Below, piece by piece: positions 50,922 through 59,098 of a stretch of 64,000 nucleotides of DNA. Numbering within the stretch: the stretch's first letter is position 1; the number at the start of each line of letters is the position of its first letter. The notes beneath the pieces were generated by a model that ran no database searches, was not told the DNA's origin, and saw only the letters and a list, made by a program, of their open reading frames with translations. This DNA comes from Protaetiibacter sp. (GTDB taxonomy: Bacteria > Actinomycetota > Actinomycetes > Actinomycetales > Microbacteriaceae): assembly GCA_030150265.1 (NCBI GenBank), contig JASLGG010000025.1:124001-188000 (forward strand), in the 5' to 3' direction. A program made the translations under genes and the position numbers.

Positions 50922-51034
50922 CGTCCGATGCTGCGCCCGCGCGAGCGGCACGGTGGACCACCGGCCGCGGCTCGGGGATCGTCACCGCGCGAGCGCGCGG
51001 TGGAGGAGCGGCTCGCGGCGCGCCGCGCCGCGCC

Positions 51035-51859
51035 TCAGAACACCTCCCCGAGGGCACGCGCGAAGAGCTCCTCCGCATCCGCCTCCAGCCCCCGCCGTTC
51101 GAACCACGTGCACACGTTCCGGCAGTCCCGCTCGAGCAGGTCGACGGCACCGGGCTCGGCGATCAGATCGACGATCTGCGGCAGGTCGATCACCACGACC
51201 CGGCCCCGGTGCACGAGCAGGTTGTATGGCGAGAGGTCGCCGTGTGCGAGGCCGGCGCGCGCGAAGCCGAGCAGGATCTCGGCCGTCTGGGCGAAGAGAT
51301 CCGCCAGCACCGCGCCGGTCGCTCCCGACTGGGCGAGCCGGGGCGCCGCCTCCGTGCCGTCGCCGATGAACTCGAGCAGCAGCTCGGTGCCGCTCACCTG
51401 CACCGGGTAGGGCACCGGGATGCCGAGCACGTACGCGCGCGAGAGCGCCGCGAACTCGGCGTAGGACCAGGCGACCGAGGCGACCGTGCGGCCGTAGGCG
51501 GTGCCGCGCTCGATCGCGCGCTGATCGCGGCTGCGCCGCTCCGTGCGCCCCTCGCGATAGCGCGCATCCCGGTGGAAGTCGCGACGCTCGTGCGAGCGGT
51601 AGCGCTTGGCCGCCAGCACCACGCCGCGCTCGCCGGGGACGGCGCGCTCGAGGAGGTGCACATCCGCCTCCTTGCCGGTCTTCAGGATGCCGAGCTCGGT
51701 GTCGAAGGCGGCAGAGGAGGTGACGACCCAGTCGGGTCGGGGGAGCGGACCCCGCTCCGAGGGGGTGACGGCCGGCCAGGTCGACCAGCGCTGTCCGGCG
51801 CCGGGCTCGGCGTCGGAGAAGGTGGGGACGACGAAATCGTCGCCGAAGAAGGTGCTCAC
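51035..51859 (-). CDS. RIO-type serine/threonine kinase-like protein
   Basis: 274 residues from GTG 51859. RIO kinase elements are present: the nucleotide loop in LKTGKEADVHLLER (about 62-75), the ATP-binding Lys in VVLAAKRYR, catalytic loop LAHGDLSPYNLLVH (about 210-223) and metal-binding Asp in VVVIDLPQIVDL. RIO kinases mature ribosomes in archaea and eukaryotes; bacterial ones are little studied. Placement beside rpsB (uS2) is suggestive. A 20-codon ORF with a strong ribosome site lies 38 bases upstream on the same strand. An earlier in-frame start (52012) exists, but the added residues look unlike protein. Confidence 0.85.
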   Translation of the reverse strand: MSTFFGDDFVVPTFSDAEPGAGQRWSTWPAVTPSERGPLPRPDWVVTSSAAFDTELGILKTGKEADVHLLERAVPGERGVVLAAKRYRSHERRDFHRDARYREGRTERRSRDQRAIERGTAYGRTVASVAWSYAEFAALSRAYVLGIPVPYPVQVSGTELLLEFIGDGTEAAPRLAQSGATGAVLADLFAQTAEILLGFARAGLAHGDLSPYNLLVHRGRVVVIDLPQIVDLIAEPGAVDLLERDCRNVCTWFERRGLEADAEELFARALGEVF

Positions 51860-51897
51860 GCGAGGGGCTCCGTCGGGGTCGGAGGCCGTCGCGGGGT

Positions 51898-51960
51898 CTA
51901 ACGGGCGGCGGCCTCGGGGATGAGGGTCGGGGAACCGGGCACGACAATGACCGTGTTCAT
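51898..51960 (-). CDS. Small ORF (20 codons) upstream of the RIO kinase gene
   Basis: ATG at 51960 on the minus strand is preceded by GAGGAGAGGAGAGAACTG, one of the best ribosome sites in the window. The peptide begins MNTVIVVPGSPTLIPE and stops at TAG 51898. It could be a leader peptide that controls the kinase gene, or a free small protein. No homology can be judged at this length. Confidence 0.5.
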   Translation of the reverse strand: MNTVIVVPGSPTLIPEAAAR

Positions 51961-52046
51961 CAGTTCTCTCCTCTCCTCGGGAGCCGCGGGCGATCCGGGC
52001 GGCGACCAGCATAGCCCCGCGCGCGCCGTCTGCCCACCCCCGCTGC

Positions 52047-52240
52047 TACACTGACGTCAGCACCCGCATCACGTGGGTGACTTCGCGTGCCCATCGCACA
52101 CGGCTCACATCCTTCGGTCCGCCTCGCCAGGGGCGGCGGATGCTGCGCCGGGGCACCAGGGATCGCGGCCAGCCGGTCGCGGCAGACAACTGAGAAACAG
52201 CGGGCGGCCGAGCCGTTCCCGCGAGAGAAGGAGAACGGCC
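52047..52240 (+). promoter_or_regulatory. rpsB promoter and long leader
   Basis: TACACT at 52047-52052 is the best -10 box; with transcription from about 52059 the rpsB leader is about 180 bases. It is GC-rich and able to fold (for example around 52130-52185) and ends in GAGAGAAGGAGAACGGCC before the ATG. Long rpsB leaders often bind S2 for autoregulation, which is plausible but not shown here. Confidence 0.5.
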
Positions 52241-53209
52241 ATGGCCGTCGTCACCATCCGCCAGCTGCTCGACAGCGGCGTGCACTTCGGACACCAGACC
52301 CGCCGCTGGAACCCGAAGGTCAAGCGCTTCATCCTGACCGAGCGCTCGGGCATCCACATCATCGACCTGCAGCAGTCGCTCGCCTACATCGACCGCGCCT
52401 ACGACTTCGTCAAGGAGACGGTCGCCCACGGCGGCACCGTGCTCTTCGTGGGCACCAAGAAGCAGGCGCAGGAGGCCATCGCCGAGCAGGCGACCCGCGT
52501 GGGCCAGCCCTACGTCAACCAGCGCTGGCTCGGCGGTCTGCTCACCAACTTCCAGACGGTCTCCAAGCGTCTCGCGCGCATGAAGGAGCTCGAGGAGATC
52601 GACTTCGAGGACACCACGAAGGGCTTCACCAAGAAGGAGCTCCTCATCAAGAAGCGCGAGCTCGACAAGCTGCACAAGACCCTCGGCGGCATCCGGAACC
52701 TCACCAAGACCCCGAGCGCGATCTGGGTCGTCGACTCCAAGCGCGAGCACCTCGCGGTCGACGAGGCCACCAAGCTCGGCATCCCGGTGATCGGCATCCT
52801 CGACACCAACGCCGACCCCGACGAGCTGCAGTACCCGATCCCGGGCAACGACGACGCGATCCGCTCGGTGGGCCTGCTCACCCGCATCATCGCCGACGCC
52901 GCGGCCGAGGGCCTCATCCAGCGCCACCAGAAGCCCGAGGCCGAGGGCAACGTCTCCGCCGTCGAGCCGCTCGCCGAGTGGGAGCGCGAGCTCCTCGAGG
53001 CCTCGAGCAACCCCGAGTCGGTCGCCGAGAAGATCGAGGAGGTCGACGGCCGTGTCGACGGTGACGTCGAGGCCGGCGCCGAGAAGGTCGCCGAGGTCGT
53101 CGAGGCCGAGACCCCGGTCGCGGAGAACGACGCCGACGCGCAGCTCGTCGAGAAGGCCGACGAGGCCGAGGCTCCCGCCGAGAAGCTGGCCAAGAAGACC
53201 ACCAAGTAG
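52241..53209 (+). CDS. rpsB: 30S ribosomal protein uS2
   Basis: 322 residues; the S2 core ([26 protein letters not shown] ... to about residue 250) is complete. The last 70 residues are an acidic Glu/Ala/Asp-rich tail (from [24 protein letters not shown]), longer than in most bacteria, ending in LAKKTTK. AAGGAGA (52227-52233) precedes the ATG. Heads the rpsB-tsf pair. Confidence 0.97.
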   Translation: MAVVTIRQLLDSGVHFGHQTRRWNPKVKRFILTERSGIHIIDLQQSLAYIDRAYDFVKETVAHGGTVLFVGTKKQAQEAIAEQATRVGQPYVNQRWLGGLLTNFQTVSKRLARMKELEEIDFEDTTKGFTKKELLIKKRELDKLHKTLGGIRNLTKTPSAIWVVDSKREHLAVDEATKLGIPVIGILDTNADPDELQYPIPGNDDAIRSVGLLTRIIADAAAEGLIQRHQKPEAEGNVSAVEPLAEWERELLEASSNPESVAEKIEEVDGRVDGDVEAGAEKVAEVVEAETPVAENDADAQLVEKADEAEAPAEKLAKKTTK

Positions 53210-53240
53210 TCACGAACGAACAGGTAAAGGAATCACATCC

Positions 53241-54068
53241 ATGGCCAACTTCAGCCTGGAAGACGTGAAGGCCCTGCGCGAGCGCCTCGGCACCGGCATG
53301 GTCGACACCAAGAACGCCCTCGTCGAGGCGGACGGCGACATCGAGAAGGCCGTCGAGATCCTGCGTCTCAAGGGTGCGAAGGGCAACGCGAAGCGTGCCG
53401 ACCGCTCCACGAGCGAGGGCCTCGTGGCGGTCGTCGAGTCGGCCACGGCCGTGACGCTCATCGAGCTCGCCTGCGAGACCGACTTCGTGGCGAAGAACGA
53501 GAAGTTCGTCGCCCTCGCCGAGAAGGTCGTCGGCGCGCTCGCCGACTCCGGCGCCGAGACCGTGGACGCCGCGCTCGCGGTGGCGGTCGACGGCACCACC
53601 GTCGGCGCTCTCATCGAGGAGCAGGCCGCGACCATCGGCGAGAAGATCGAGCTGCGTCGCGTGGCCCGCATCCCCGGTGAGAAGTTCGCCGTCTACCTGC
53701 ACCGCACCTCGAAGGACCTGCCCCCGCAGATCGGCGTCGTGGTGTCGTACACGGGCGACGACGTCGAGACGGCTCGCTCGATCGCGCAGCACATCTCGTT
53801 CGCCGACCCGACCTACCTCTCGCGCGACGACGTGCCCCCGGCCGACGTCGACAACGAGCGCCGCATCGTGGAGCAGATCAGCCGTGAGGAGGGCAAGCCG
53901 GAGGCCGCCCTCCCCAAGATCGTCGAGGGTCGCCTCGGCGCCTACTTCAAGCAGGTCGCGCTCCTCGAGCAGGACTACGCGCGCGACAACAAGCTCACCG
54001 TCGGCAAGGTTCTCGCCGACGCGGGCCTGACCGTGACGGGCTTCGCCCGCTTCAAGGTCGGCGCCTGA
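53241..54068 (+). CDS. tsf: Elongation factor Ts
   Basis: 275 residues. N-terminal UBA-like domain (SLEDVKALRERLGTGMVDTKNAL) and the conserved CETDFVAKN core motif (about 75-83), followed by two-fold core repeats. Recycles EF-Tu from GDP to GTP form. AAAGGAA precedes ATG 53241; a strong terminator follows. Confidence 0.97.
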   Translation: MANFSLEDVKALRERLGTGMVDTKNALVEADGDIEKAVEILRLKGAKGNAKRADRSTSEGLVAVVESATAVTLIELACETDFVAKNEKFVALAEKVVGALADSGAETVDAALAVAVDGTTVGALIEEQAATIGEKIELRRVARIPGEKFAVYLHRTSKDLPPQIGVVVSYTGDDVETARSIAQHISFADPTYLSRDDVPPADVDNERRIVEQISREEGKPEAALPKIVEGRLGAYFKQVALLEQDYARDNKLTVGKVLADAGLTVTGFARFKVGA

Positions 54069-54080
54069 GCTGACGCCCGC

Positions 54081-54124
54081 CCGAAGGGCCCGGACTCCGC
54101 GAGGAGCCCGGGCCCTTCGGCTTT
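54081..54124 (+). terminator. Rho-independent terminator after tsf
   Basis: CCGAAGGGCCCGG (54081-54093) pairs perfectly with 54108-54120; an inner CTCC/GGAG stem continues to a GCGA tetraloop. CTTTCC follows. It ends the rpsB-tsf transcript. Confidence 0.9.
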
Positions 54125-54155
54125 CCGCGGCGCGCGCGGCGCGCTGCGGCGCACG

Positions 54156-54218
54156 CGTCGAGACGGCAGTTCCGACCCGATGACCGCATCCGGATGGGTC
54201 GGAACTGCCGTCTCGACG
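54156..54218. repeat. Perfect 23-bp inverted repeat between tsf and pyrH
   Basis: The arm at 54156-54178 (starting CGTCGAGACGGCAGTTCC) is the exact reverse complement of 54196-54218, with a 17-base loop. It is placed 31 bases after the tsf terminator, so it is not needed for termination; it looks like an intergenic palindromic element. Confidence 0.92.
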
Positions 54219-54283
54219 TCAGGCGGAGGGAGGGGTGCTTCGTCACCCACTCGTTGCGCGGCTGTGATCGGAGCGTGACCGGG

Positions 54284-54289
54284 TACGAT
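54284..54289 (+). promoter_or_regulatory. -10 box TACGAT for pyrH
   Basis: TACGAT lies 44 bases before ATG 54334, giving a leader of about 37 bases with GGAAGGA (54322-54328) as ribosome site. Confidence 0.5.
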
Positions 54290-54333
54290 CGACACGGCCC
54301 GACCGGCCCGCTCCACCTCTCGGAAGGACTCCC

Positions 54334-55065
54334 ATGCCGAACCGCCGCCGCCGCGTCCTGCTGAAGCTCTCGGGGGAGGCATTCGGGGCCGGGGCCCTCG
54401 GGGTCAACCCGGATGTCGTGAGCGGCATCGCGCGCGAGATCGCCGCGGCCGTGCCGGCGGGCGAGGACGACCCGGACGGCGTCGAGGTCGCGGTCGTCGT
54501 CGGCGGCGGCAACTTCTTCCGCGGTGCGGAGCTCAGCCAGCGCGGCATGGACCGCGGGCGCGCCGACTATATGGGCATGCTCGGCACCGTGATGAACGCG
54601 CTCGCCCTGCAGGACTTCCTCGAGCAGGCGGGCGCCCAGGTGCGCGTGCAGTCGGCGATCTCGATGATGCAGGTCGCCGAGTCGTACATCCCGCTGCGCG
54701 CCGAGCGCCACCTCGAGAAGGGCCGGGTCGTGATCTTCGGCGCGGGCGCGGGACTGCCCTACTTCTCGACCGACACGGTCTCCGCGCAGCGTGCCCTGGA
54801 GATCGGCGCCGCGGAGGTGCTCGTCGCCAAGAACGGCGTCGACGGCGTCTACACGGCCGACCCGCGCACCGATCCGGGCGCCACCAAGCTCGAGCGCATC
54901 AGCTACCAGGAGGCGCTCGTGAACGGTCTCAAGGTCGTCGACTCGACCGCCTTCAGCCTCTGCATGGACAACGGGATGCCGATGCACGTGTTCGGCATGG
55001 AGCCCGCGGGCAACATCACGAAGGCGCTGCGCGGCGAGCACATCGGCACCGTCGTCGAAGCCTGA
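54334..55065 (+). CDS. pyrH: Uridylate kinase
   Basis: 243 residues. Amino-acid-kinase fold: [13 protein letters not shown] at the start, [10 protein letters not shown] (about 55-64), and the UMP/ATP region GIGNPYFSTDT-like here [22 protein letters not shown]. Phosphorylates UMP to UDP. The order tsf-pyrH-frr-cdsA is standard, here interrupted by the DUF3097 gene. Confidence 0.97.
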   Translation: MPNRRRRVLLKLSGEAFGAGALGVNPDVVSGIAREIAAAVPAGEDDPDGVEVAVVVGGGNFFRGAELSQRGMDRGRADYMGMLGTVMNALALQDFLEQAGAQVRVQSAISMMQVAESYIPLRAERHLEKGRVVIFGAGAGLPYFSTDTVSAQRALEIGAAEVLVAKNGVDGVYTADPRTDPGATKLERISYQEALVNGLKVVDSTAFSLCMDNGMPMHVFGMEPAGNITKALRGEHIGTVVEA

Positions 55066-55069
55066 GCCG

Positions 55070-55882
55070 GTGAGCGACCGCTACGGCGAGGACGTGCTCG
55101 CGGGGGACTGGCGCGCCCGCGGCCGCGTCTCGGTGCCCGAGGTGGAGGCCGTCCGGGATCTCGTGGTCGAGCTCGCGGACGGCTTCGTCGGCGCCGTCGT
55201 CGGCACCTCGAAGGGCACCGTCGGGCTGGAGGACCGCACCGGCCGCGTGCGGTGGTTCCCGCTCGGCGGCGGCTACCTCGTCGACGGGGCGCCGGTGAGG
55301 CTCGTGGCGCCCGCAGCCGCTCCGCGAGGACGGGCCTACACGGCATCCGGATCGCGCGCCGCCGCCCCGCAGCGCGCCCGCGTCGCGCGCGCGAGCCGCA
55401 TCTACGTCGAGGGCCGGCACGACGCCGAGCTCGTCGAGAAGGTGTGGGGTGCCGATCTGCGCGCCGAGGGGGTCGTGGTCGAGTACCTCGAGGGCGTCGA
55501 CCACCTGCCCGACGTCCTCGCCGAGCTGAGTCCGGGGCCCGATGCGCGCATCGGCGTGCTCGTCGACCACCTGGTGCCGGGCTCGAAGGAGTCGCGGATC
55601 GCCGAGCGCGTGCGGGGCGAGCACGTGCTCGTCGTCGGCCACCCCTACATCGACGTCTGGCAGGCCGTGCGGCCCGAGCGGCTCGGCATCCGGGCCTGGC
55701 CCGAGATCCCGCGCGGCGTCGAGTGGAAGCACGGCGTGTGCGAGGCGCTCGGCTGGCCGCATGAGGACCAGGCGGACATCGCGGCGGCCTGGCAGCGCGT
55801 CCTCGGCTCCGTGCGCTCCTACACCGATCTCGAGCCCGCGCTGCTGGCCCGGGTCGAGCAGCTCATCGACTTCGTCAGCTGA
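55070..55882 (+). CDS. DUF3097 family protein
   Basis: 270 residues from GTG 55070, four bases after the pyrH stop. Contains the Toprim-like segment [22 protein letters not shown] (about 102-123) and [30 protein letters not shown] typical of DUF3097, an actinobacterial family. Toprim-type folds handle nucleic acids, so a role in RNA or DNA processing is possible; none is proven. Located between pyrH and frr and probably co-transcribed with pyrH. Confidence 0.9.
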   Translation: MSDRYGEDVLAGDWRARGRVSVPEVEAVRDLVVELADGFVGAVVGTSKGTVGLEDRTGRVRWFPLGGGYLVDGAPVRLVAPAAAPRGRAYTASGSRAAAPQRARVARASRIYVEGRHDAELVEKVWGADLRAEGVVVEYLEGVDHLPDVLAELSPGPDARIGVLVDHLVPGSKESRIAERVRGEHVLVVGHPYIDVWQAVRPERLGIRAWPEIPRGVEWKHGVCEALGWPHEDQADIAAAWQRVLGSVRSYTDLEPALLARVEQLIDFVS

Positions 55883-55937
55883 CCGCTCCTCTAAGCTTGA
55901 GCGGACGGATCGTCCGAGCCGCATCGAAGGAGCACCC

Positions 55938-56492
55938 GTGATCAGTGACGTTCTCGCCGAGGCGAAGGAGAAGATGGGCCGCGCCGTCGAGGTCGCGAAG
56001 GACGACTTCGCCACCGTCCGCACCGGGCGCGCGAATCCGGCCCTCTTCCAGAAGATCCTCGTGGACTACTACGGCACGCCGACCCCGCTCGCGCAGCTGG
56101 CGAGCCTGCAGAACCCCGAGGCGCGCACGCTCGTCATCACGCCCTACGACAAGGCGGCCCTCAAGGAGATCGAGAAGGCGATCGTGAACTTCCCGAACCT
56201 CGGGGCGACCCCCACCAACGACGGCACCCTCGTGCGCGTCACGATGCCGGAGCTCACCGAGGACCGCCGCAAGGAGTACGTGAAGATCGTCCGCGCCAAG
56301 GGCGAGGACGCGAAGGTCGCGATCCGCAACGTGCGCCGCAAGGCGAAGGACGAGCTCGACGCCCTGCTCAAGGAGGTCGGCGAGGACGACGTGGCCCGCG
56401 CCGAGAAGGAGCTCGACGCCGTCACCAAGACGCACGTCGAGCTCATCGACGAGGCACTCAAGCGCAAGGAAGCCGAGCTGCTCGAGGTCTGA
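55938..56492 (+). CDS. frr: Ribosome recycling factor
   Basis: 184 residues from GTG 55938 with AAGGAG upstream. Three-helix bundle and beta/alpha/beta domain: [23 protein letters not shown] (about 24-46), [21 protein letters not shown] and the C-terminal helix [20 protein letters not shown]. Splits post-termination ribosomes with EF-G. Confidence 0.97.
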   Translation: MISDVLAEAKEKMGRAVEVAKDDFATVRTGRANPALFQKILVDYYGTPTPLAQLASLQNPEARTLVITPYDKAALKEIEKAIVNFPNLGATPTNDGTLVRVTMPELTEDRRKEYVKIVRAKGEDAKVAIRNVRRKAKDELDALLKEVGEDDVARAEKELDAVTKTHVELIDEALKRKEAELLEV

Positions 56493-57499
56493 TGAACGCG
56501 GCCCCCGACGGATCCCCGTCACCTCGGAGGCGCTCCGCCAGGCAGGAGATCGAGGCGCGCGCCCAGCAGACCCGCGCCGACATCGAGGCGCACGCCCAGC
56601 ATGCCCGCGAGGAGCTCGAGGCGCAGGTCAAGCACGCCCGCGACCAGTTCGACCAGGCGCAGGAGAAGATCAAGGAGCGCACCGGGCGCAACCTGCTCGC
56701 GGCGATCGCGATCGGCGTCGGGCTCGGCGTGCTCCTGCTCGCGAGCCTGCTGTTCTCGCCGTGGCTGTTCACCCCCTTCGCCGCCGTGCTCGTCGGCTTC
56801 ACGGTGTGGGAGCTCGCGACGGCGCTGAGGCAGGGCGGCCGCGACGTTCCGCGAGTCGCGTCGATCGTGGTGGGCGTGGCCGTCATGCCGGCGGCGTTCT
56901 TCCTGCACGTGCCGGGGCTGTGGCTCGCGGTGCTCGCGGGCGTCGTCGTGATCAGCGTGTGGCGTCTCGCGGAGCTCCTGCGTCCGAGCCACCGGATGCC
57001 GACCCGCTCCGTGCTGGCCGACATCGGCGCCGGCATGTTCGTGCAGCTCTACATCACCTTCCTCGCCGGCTTCTACGTGGTGCTCGCGGGCGAGGACGGC
57101 GGCCAGTGGTGGGTGCTCGCGGCGCTCATCATCGTGGTCGTGGCGGATGTCGGGGCCTACGCCGCGGGGCTCAGCTTCGGCCGGCACAAGATGGCGCCGA
57201 AGATCAGCCCCGGCAAGACCTGGGAGGGCTTCGCGGGCGCGGCGGTCGCCGCGATGGTCGCGGGCACACTGCTCGCCTGGCTCATGCTGGGCCAGCCCTG
57301 GTGGGAGGGCACCGTGATGGGGCTCGGGCTCATGCTCGTGGGCACCATGGGCGACCTCATCGAATCGCTCATCAAGCGCGAGCTCGGCATCAAGGACATC
57401 TCGGGCTGGCTGCCCGGGCATGGCGGCTTCCTCGACCGGCTCGACTCGATCCTGCCGTCGGCTGCCGTCGCCTACGCCTTCTTCCTGTGCTTCCATTGA
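56492..57499 (+). CDS. cdsA: Phosphatidate cytidylyltransferase with N-terminal coiled-coil
   Basis: 335 residues; ATG shares one base with the frr stop. Residues about 10-65 are a charged helical stretch with Ala/Glu/Gln heptads (EARAQQTRADIEAHAQHAREE...), then seven or eight membrane helices. The CDP-alcohol signature is in the C-terminus: HKMAPKISPGKTWEGFAGA and GDLIESLIKRELGIKDISGWLPGHGGFLDRLDS. It makes CDP-diacylglycerol from phosphatidate and CTP. Confidence 0.95.
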   Translation: MNAAPDGSPSPRRRSARQEIEARAQQTRADIEAHAQHAREELEAQVKHARDQFDQAQEKIKERTGRNLLAAIAIGVGLGVLLLASLLFSPWLFTPFAAVLVGFTVWELATALRQGGRDVPRVASIVVGVAVMPAAFFLHVPGLWLAVLAGVVVISVWRLAELLRPSHRMPTRSVLADIGAGMFVQLYITFLAGFYVVLAGEDGGQWWVLAALIIVVVADVGAYAAGLSFGRHKMAPKISPGKTWEGFAGAAVAAMVAGTLLAWLMLGQPWWEGTVMGLGLMLVGTMGDLIESLIKRELGIKDISGWLPGHGGFLDRLDSILPSAAVAYAFFLCFH

Positions 57500-57520
57500 C
57501 GCCGCTGTTTCTCTAACGCC

Positions 57521-57625
57521 GCGATAATCCGCGGCGTCGCGCCGTTTCGGGGCACGAGCGCGGTCGCGCCCCGAAACGAGTGCGCACACAGCGGACCATC
57601 GCGATGATCCGCGGCGTCGCGCCGT
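57521..57625. repeat. Repeat element, copy 1: direct repeats flanking a hairpin
   Basis: GCGATAATCCGCGGCGTCGC (57521-57540) and a near-identical copy at 57601-57620 flank a hairpin: CGTTTCGGGGC (57543-57553) pairs with GCCCCGAAACG (57568-57578) around the loop ACGAGCGCGGTCGC. The GAGTGCGCAC that follows is also in copy 2 at 59005. The rest of the 175-base cdsA-57675 gap holds only the next gene's -10 box. Confidence 0.88.
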
Positions 57626-57662
57626 CGTGCCCCGCCTCACGCGGCTTCCAGCATCCGGTCGC

Positions 57663-57668
57663 TAGCAT
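57663..57668 (+). promoter_or_regulatory. -10 box TAGCAT for the DivIVA-like gene
   Basis: TAGCAT is 6 bases before GTG 57675, which decides the start among GTG 57669, GTG 57675 and ATG 57681. Confidence 0.6.
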
Positions 57669-57674
57669 GTGCGG

Positions 57675-58226
57675 GTGAGCATGACCTTTCCCCGCGCGCG
57701 CAAAGGCCGACTCGGCTACGACATCGACGAGGTGGAGGACTTCCTCGAGGACGCCCGGCAGGCGTACAGCGCCGGCGCACCGGAGGCGGGCGCGATCTCG
57801 GCGGACACCATCCGCACCACCGCGTTCTCGATGCGCAAGGGCGGCTACTCGGCGAGTCACGTCGACGCCGCGCTCGAGCGCCTCGAGGACGTCTTCGCCA
57901 CGCGGGAGCGCGAGCGCGAGGTCGCGAAGCTCGGCGACGAGGCCTGGTACGCGGAGGCGCGCGAGACCGCCCAGGCGATCCTCGACCGCCTCGTGCGCCC
58001 CGCGGGCAAGCGCTTCCGCCGGGTGAGCCTGCTCGCCGTCGGCTACTCGACGCGCGACGTCGACGCCTTCGCCGATCGTGTCTCCGGCTACTTCCAGAAC
58101 GGCACCGCCCTCACCCCGGAGGACGTGCGCACGGTCGCGTTCCGGGGCCAGCGCGGAGGCTACCAGGAGGCCCAGGTCGACCATCTCCTCGACACCGTCA
58201 CGCGCGTCATGCTGGCGGTGCGCTGA
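57675..58226 (+). CDS. DivIVA-domain protein with two DivI1A-like units
   Basis: 183 residues. Two similar halves: FPRARKGRLGYDIDEVEDFLEDARQAY with ISADTIRTTAFSMRKGGYSASHVDAALERL, and FRRVSLLAVGYSTRDVDAFADRVSGYF with LTPEDVRTVAFRGQRGGYQEAQVDHLLDTV. Each carries the GY-x-x-x-x-V-D/E motif of the DivI1A domain, which occurs in septum- and pole-binding proteins. There is no long coiled coil as in DivIVA/Wag31. Perhaps a membrane-curvature or partner-binding adaptor; the role is unproven. Confidence 0.8.
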   Translation: MSMTFPRARKGRLGYDIDEVEDFLEDARQAYSAGAPEAGAISADTIRTTAFSMRKGGYSASHVDAALERLEDVFATREREREVAKLGDEAWYAEARETAQAILDRLVRPAGKRFRRVSLLAVGYSTRDVDAFADRVSGYFQNGTALTPEDVRTVAFRGQRGGYQEAQVDHLLDTVTRVMLAVR

Positions 58227-58284
58227 CGCGGCGGCGGCTCGCTCCCATGGTCTTCCCGGCATGCGTGCGTAGACTGGTGCGACT

Positions 58285-58935
58285 GTGAGCGGATATCGGC
58301 GCCGAGGGACCCCCCTCGCACCGCCCCAGCAGGCGGTGGCGGTCTCGCGTACCCGCGCCACGGGTCCCGTCCGCTCGCGCTGGGTGCTCGGCACCTTCGC
58401 CTACCTCGCCTCGCTCGGACTCGTCGCGGCGTTGCTCGTCGAGCCGACCAGCCTCAGCTCCGCCGCGACGCTCGCGGCGGCCGACGGATCGGTGGCGGAA
58501 GCGGATGCCACCGGTCAGCTCATGCTCGTGGATTCGACGGAGGTGGCGAGCGGCCGCGACGGCTTCGACGTCGTGAAGGCGGCGCCCCCCAAGCCCGCGC
58601 CCGGCACGGCGCCCGCCGCGGGCGTGCCCGACCCGGGCACCGCGCAGGCGATCGCCTACGACATGGTCATGGCGCGCGGGTGGGACCAGAGCGAGTTCGA
58701 CTGCCTCGTCGCGCTCTGGAACAAGGAGTCGCACTGGAACGTGTACGCCCACAACGCACGGTCGGGCGCCTACGGCATCCCGCAGGCGCTCCCGGGCGAC
58801 AAGATGGCGAGTGCGGGCGCCGACTGGGCCACCAACCCCGCCACCCAGATCACCTGGGGCCTCGGCTACGTGGCCGGTCGCTACGGCACCCCGTGCGGCG
58901 CCTGGGGCCACTCGCAGGCCAAGGGCTGGTACTGA
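58285..58935 (+). CDS. Secreted lytic-transglycosylase-like protein
   Basis: 216 residues from GTG 58285. One N-terminal membrane anchor (GTFAYLASLGLVAALLVEPT, about 35-54), a Pro/Ala-rich linker, then a C-terminal domain: FDCLVALWNKESHWNVYAHNARSGAYGIPQALPG, with Glu in NKESHWN as probable catalytic acid, and a Cys pair (FDC and TPCGAW). This is the short lysozyme-like domain frequent in actinobacteria, also called aggregation-promoting-factor-like. It probably trims peptidoglycan outside the cell. Confidence 0.85.
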   Translation: MSGYRRRGTPLAPPQQAVAVSRTRATGPVRSRWVLGTFAYLASLGLVAALLVEPTSLSSAATLAAADGSVAEADATGQLMLVDSTEVASGRDGFDVVKAAPPKPAPGTAPAAGVPDPGTAQAIAYDMVMARGWDQSEFDCLVALWNKESHWNVYAHNARSGAYGIPQALPGDKMASAGADWATNPATQITWGLGYVAGRYGTPCGAWGHSQAKGWY

Positions 58936-58950
58936 GTTCTTCCGCGCCGC

Positions 58951-59020
58951 GGGAATCCGCGGCGCCGCGCCGGTTTCGGGCACGAGCGCGGTCGCGCCCG
59001 AAACCGAGTGCGCACGCAGT
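58951..59020. repeat. Repeat element, copy 2 of the family at 57521
   Basis: CGGTTTCGGGC (58971-58981) pairs with GCCCGAAACCG (58996-59006) around the same loop ACGAGCGCGGTCGC; the flanks (AATCCGCGGCG, GAGTGCGCAC) also match copy 1. Arms differ between copies but stay perfectly paired. Confidence 0.88.
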
Positions 59021-59087
59021 GAAGTCATGGACGGCCGCCGACGAGGGTCCGCCTGAGCGGGACTGCGGGCGTATGCCGCTCGGTCGA

Positions 59088-59093
59088 TACGAT
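59088..59093 (+). promoter_or_regulatory. -10 box TACGAT for the antiporter gene
   Basis: TACGAT ends 5 bases before ATG 59099; leaderless mRNA predicted. Confidence 0.55.
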
Positions 59094-59098
59094 CGAGT

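Noticed and set aside
50125..51150. Minus-strand 341-residue open frame joining the M23 region and the SHOCT protein
   Set aside because: Only the last 106 residues resemble a protein; the rest is an out-of-frame reading of the M23 gene and the 3' end of the kinase gene.
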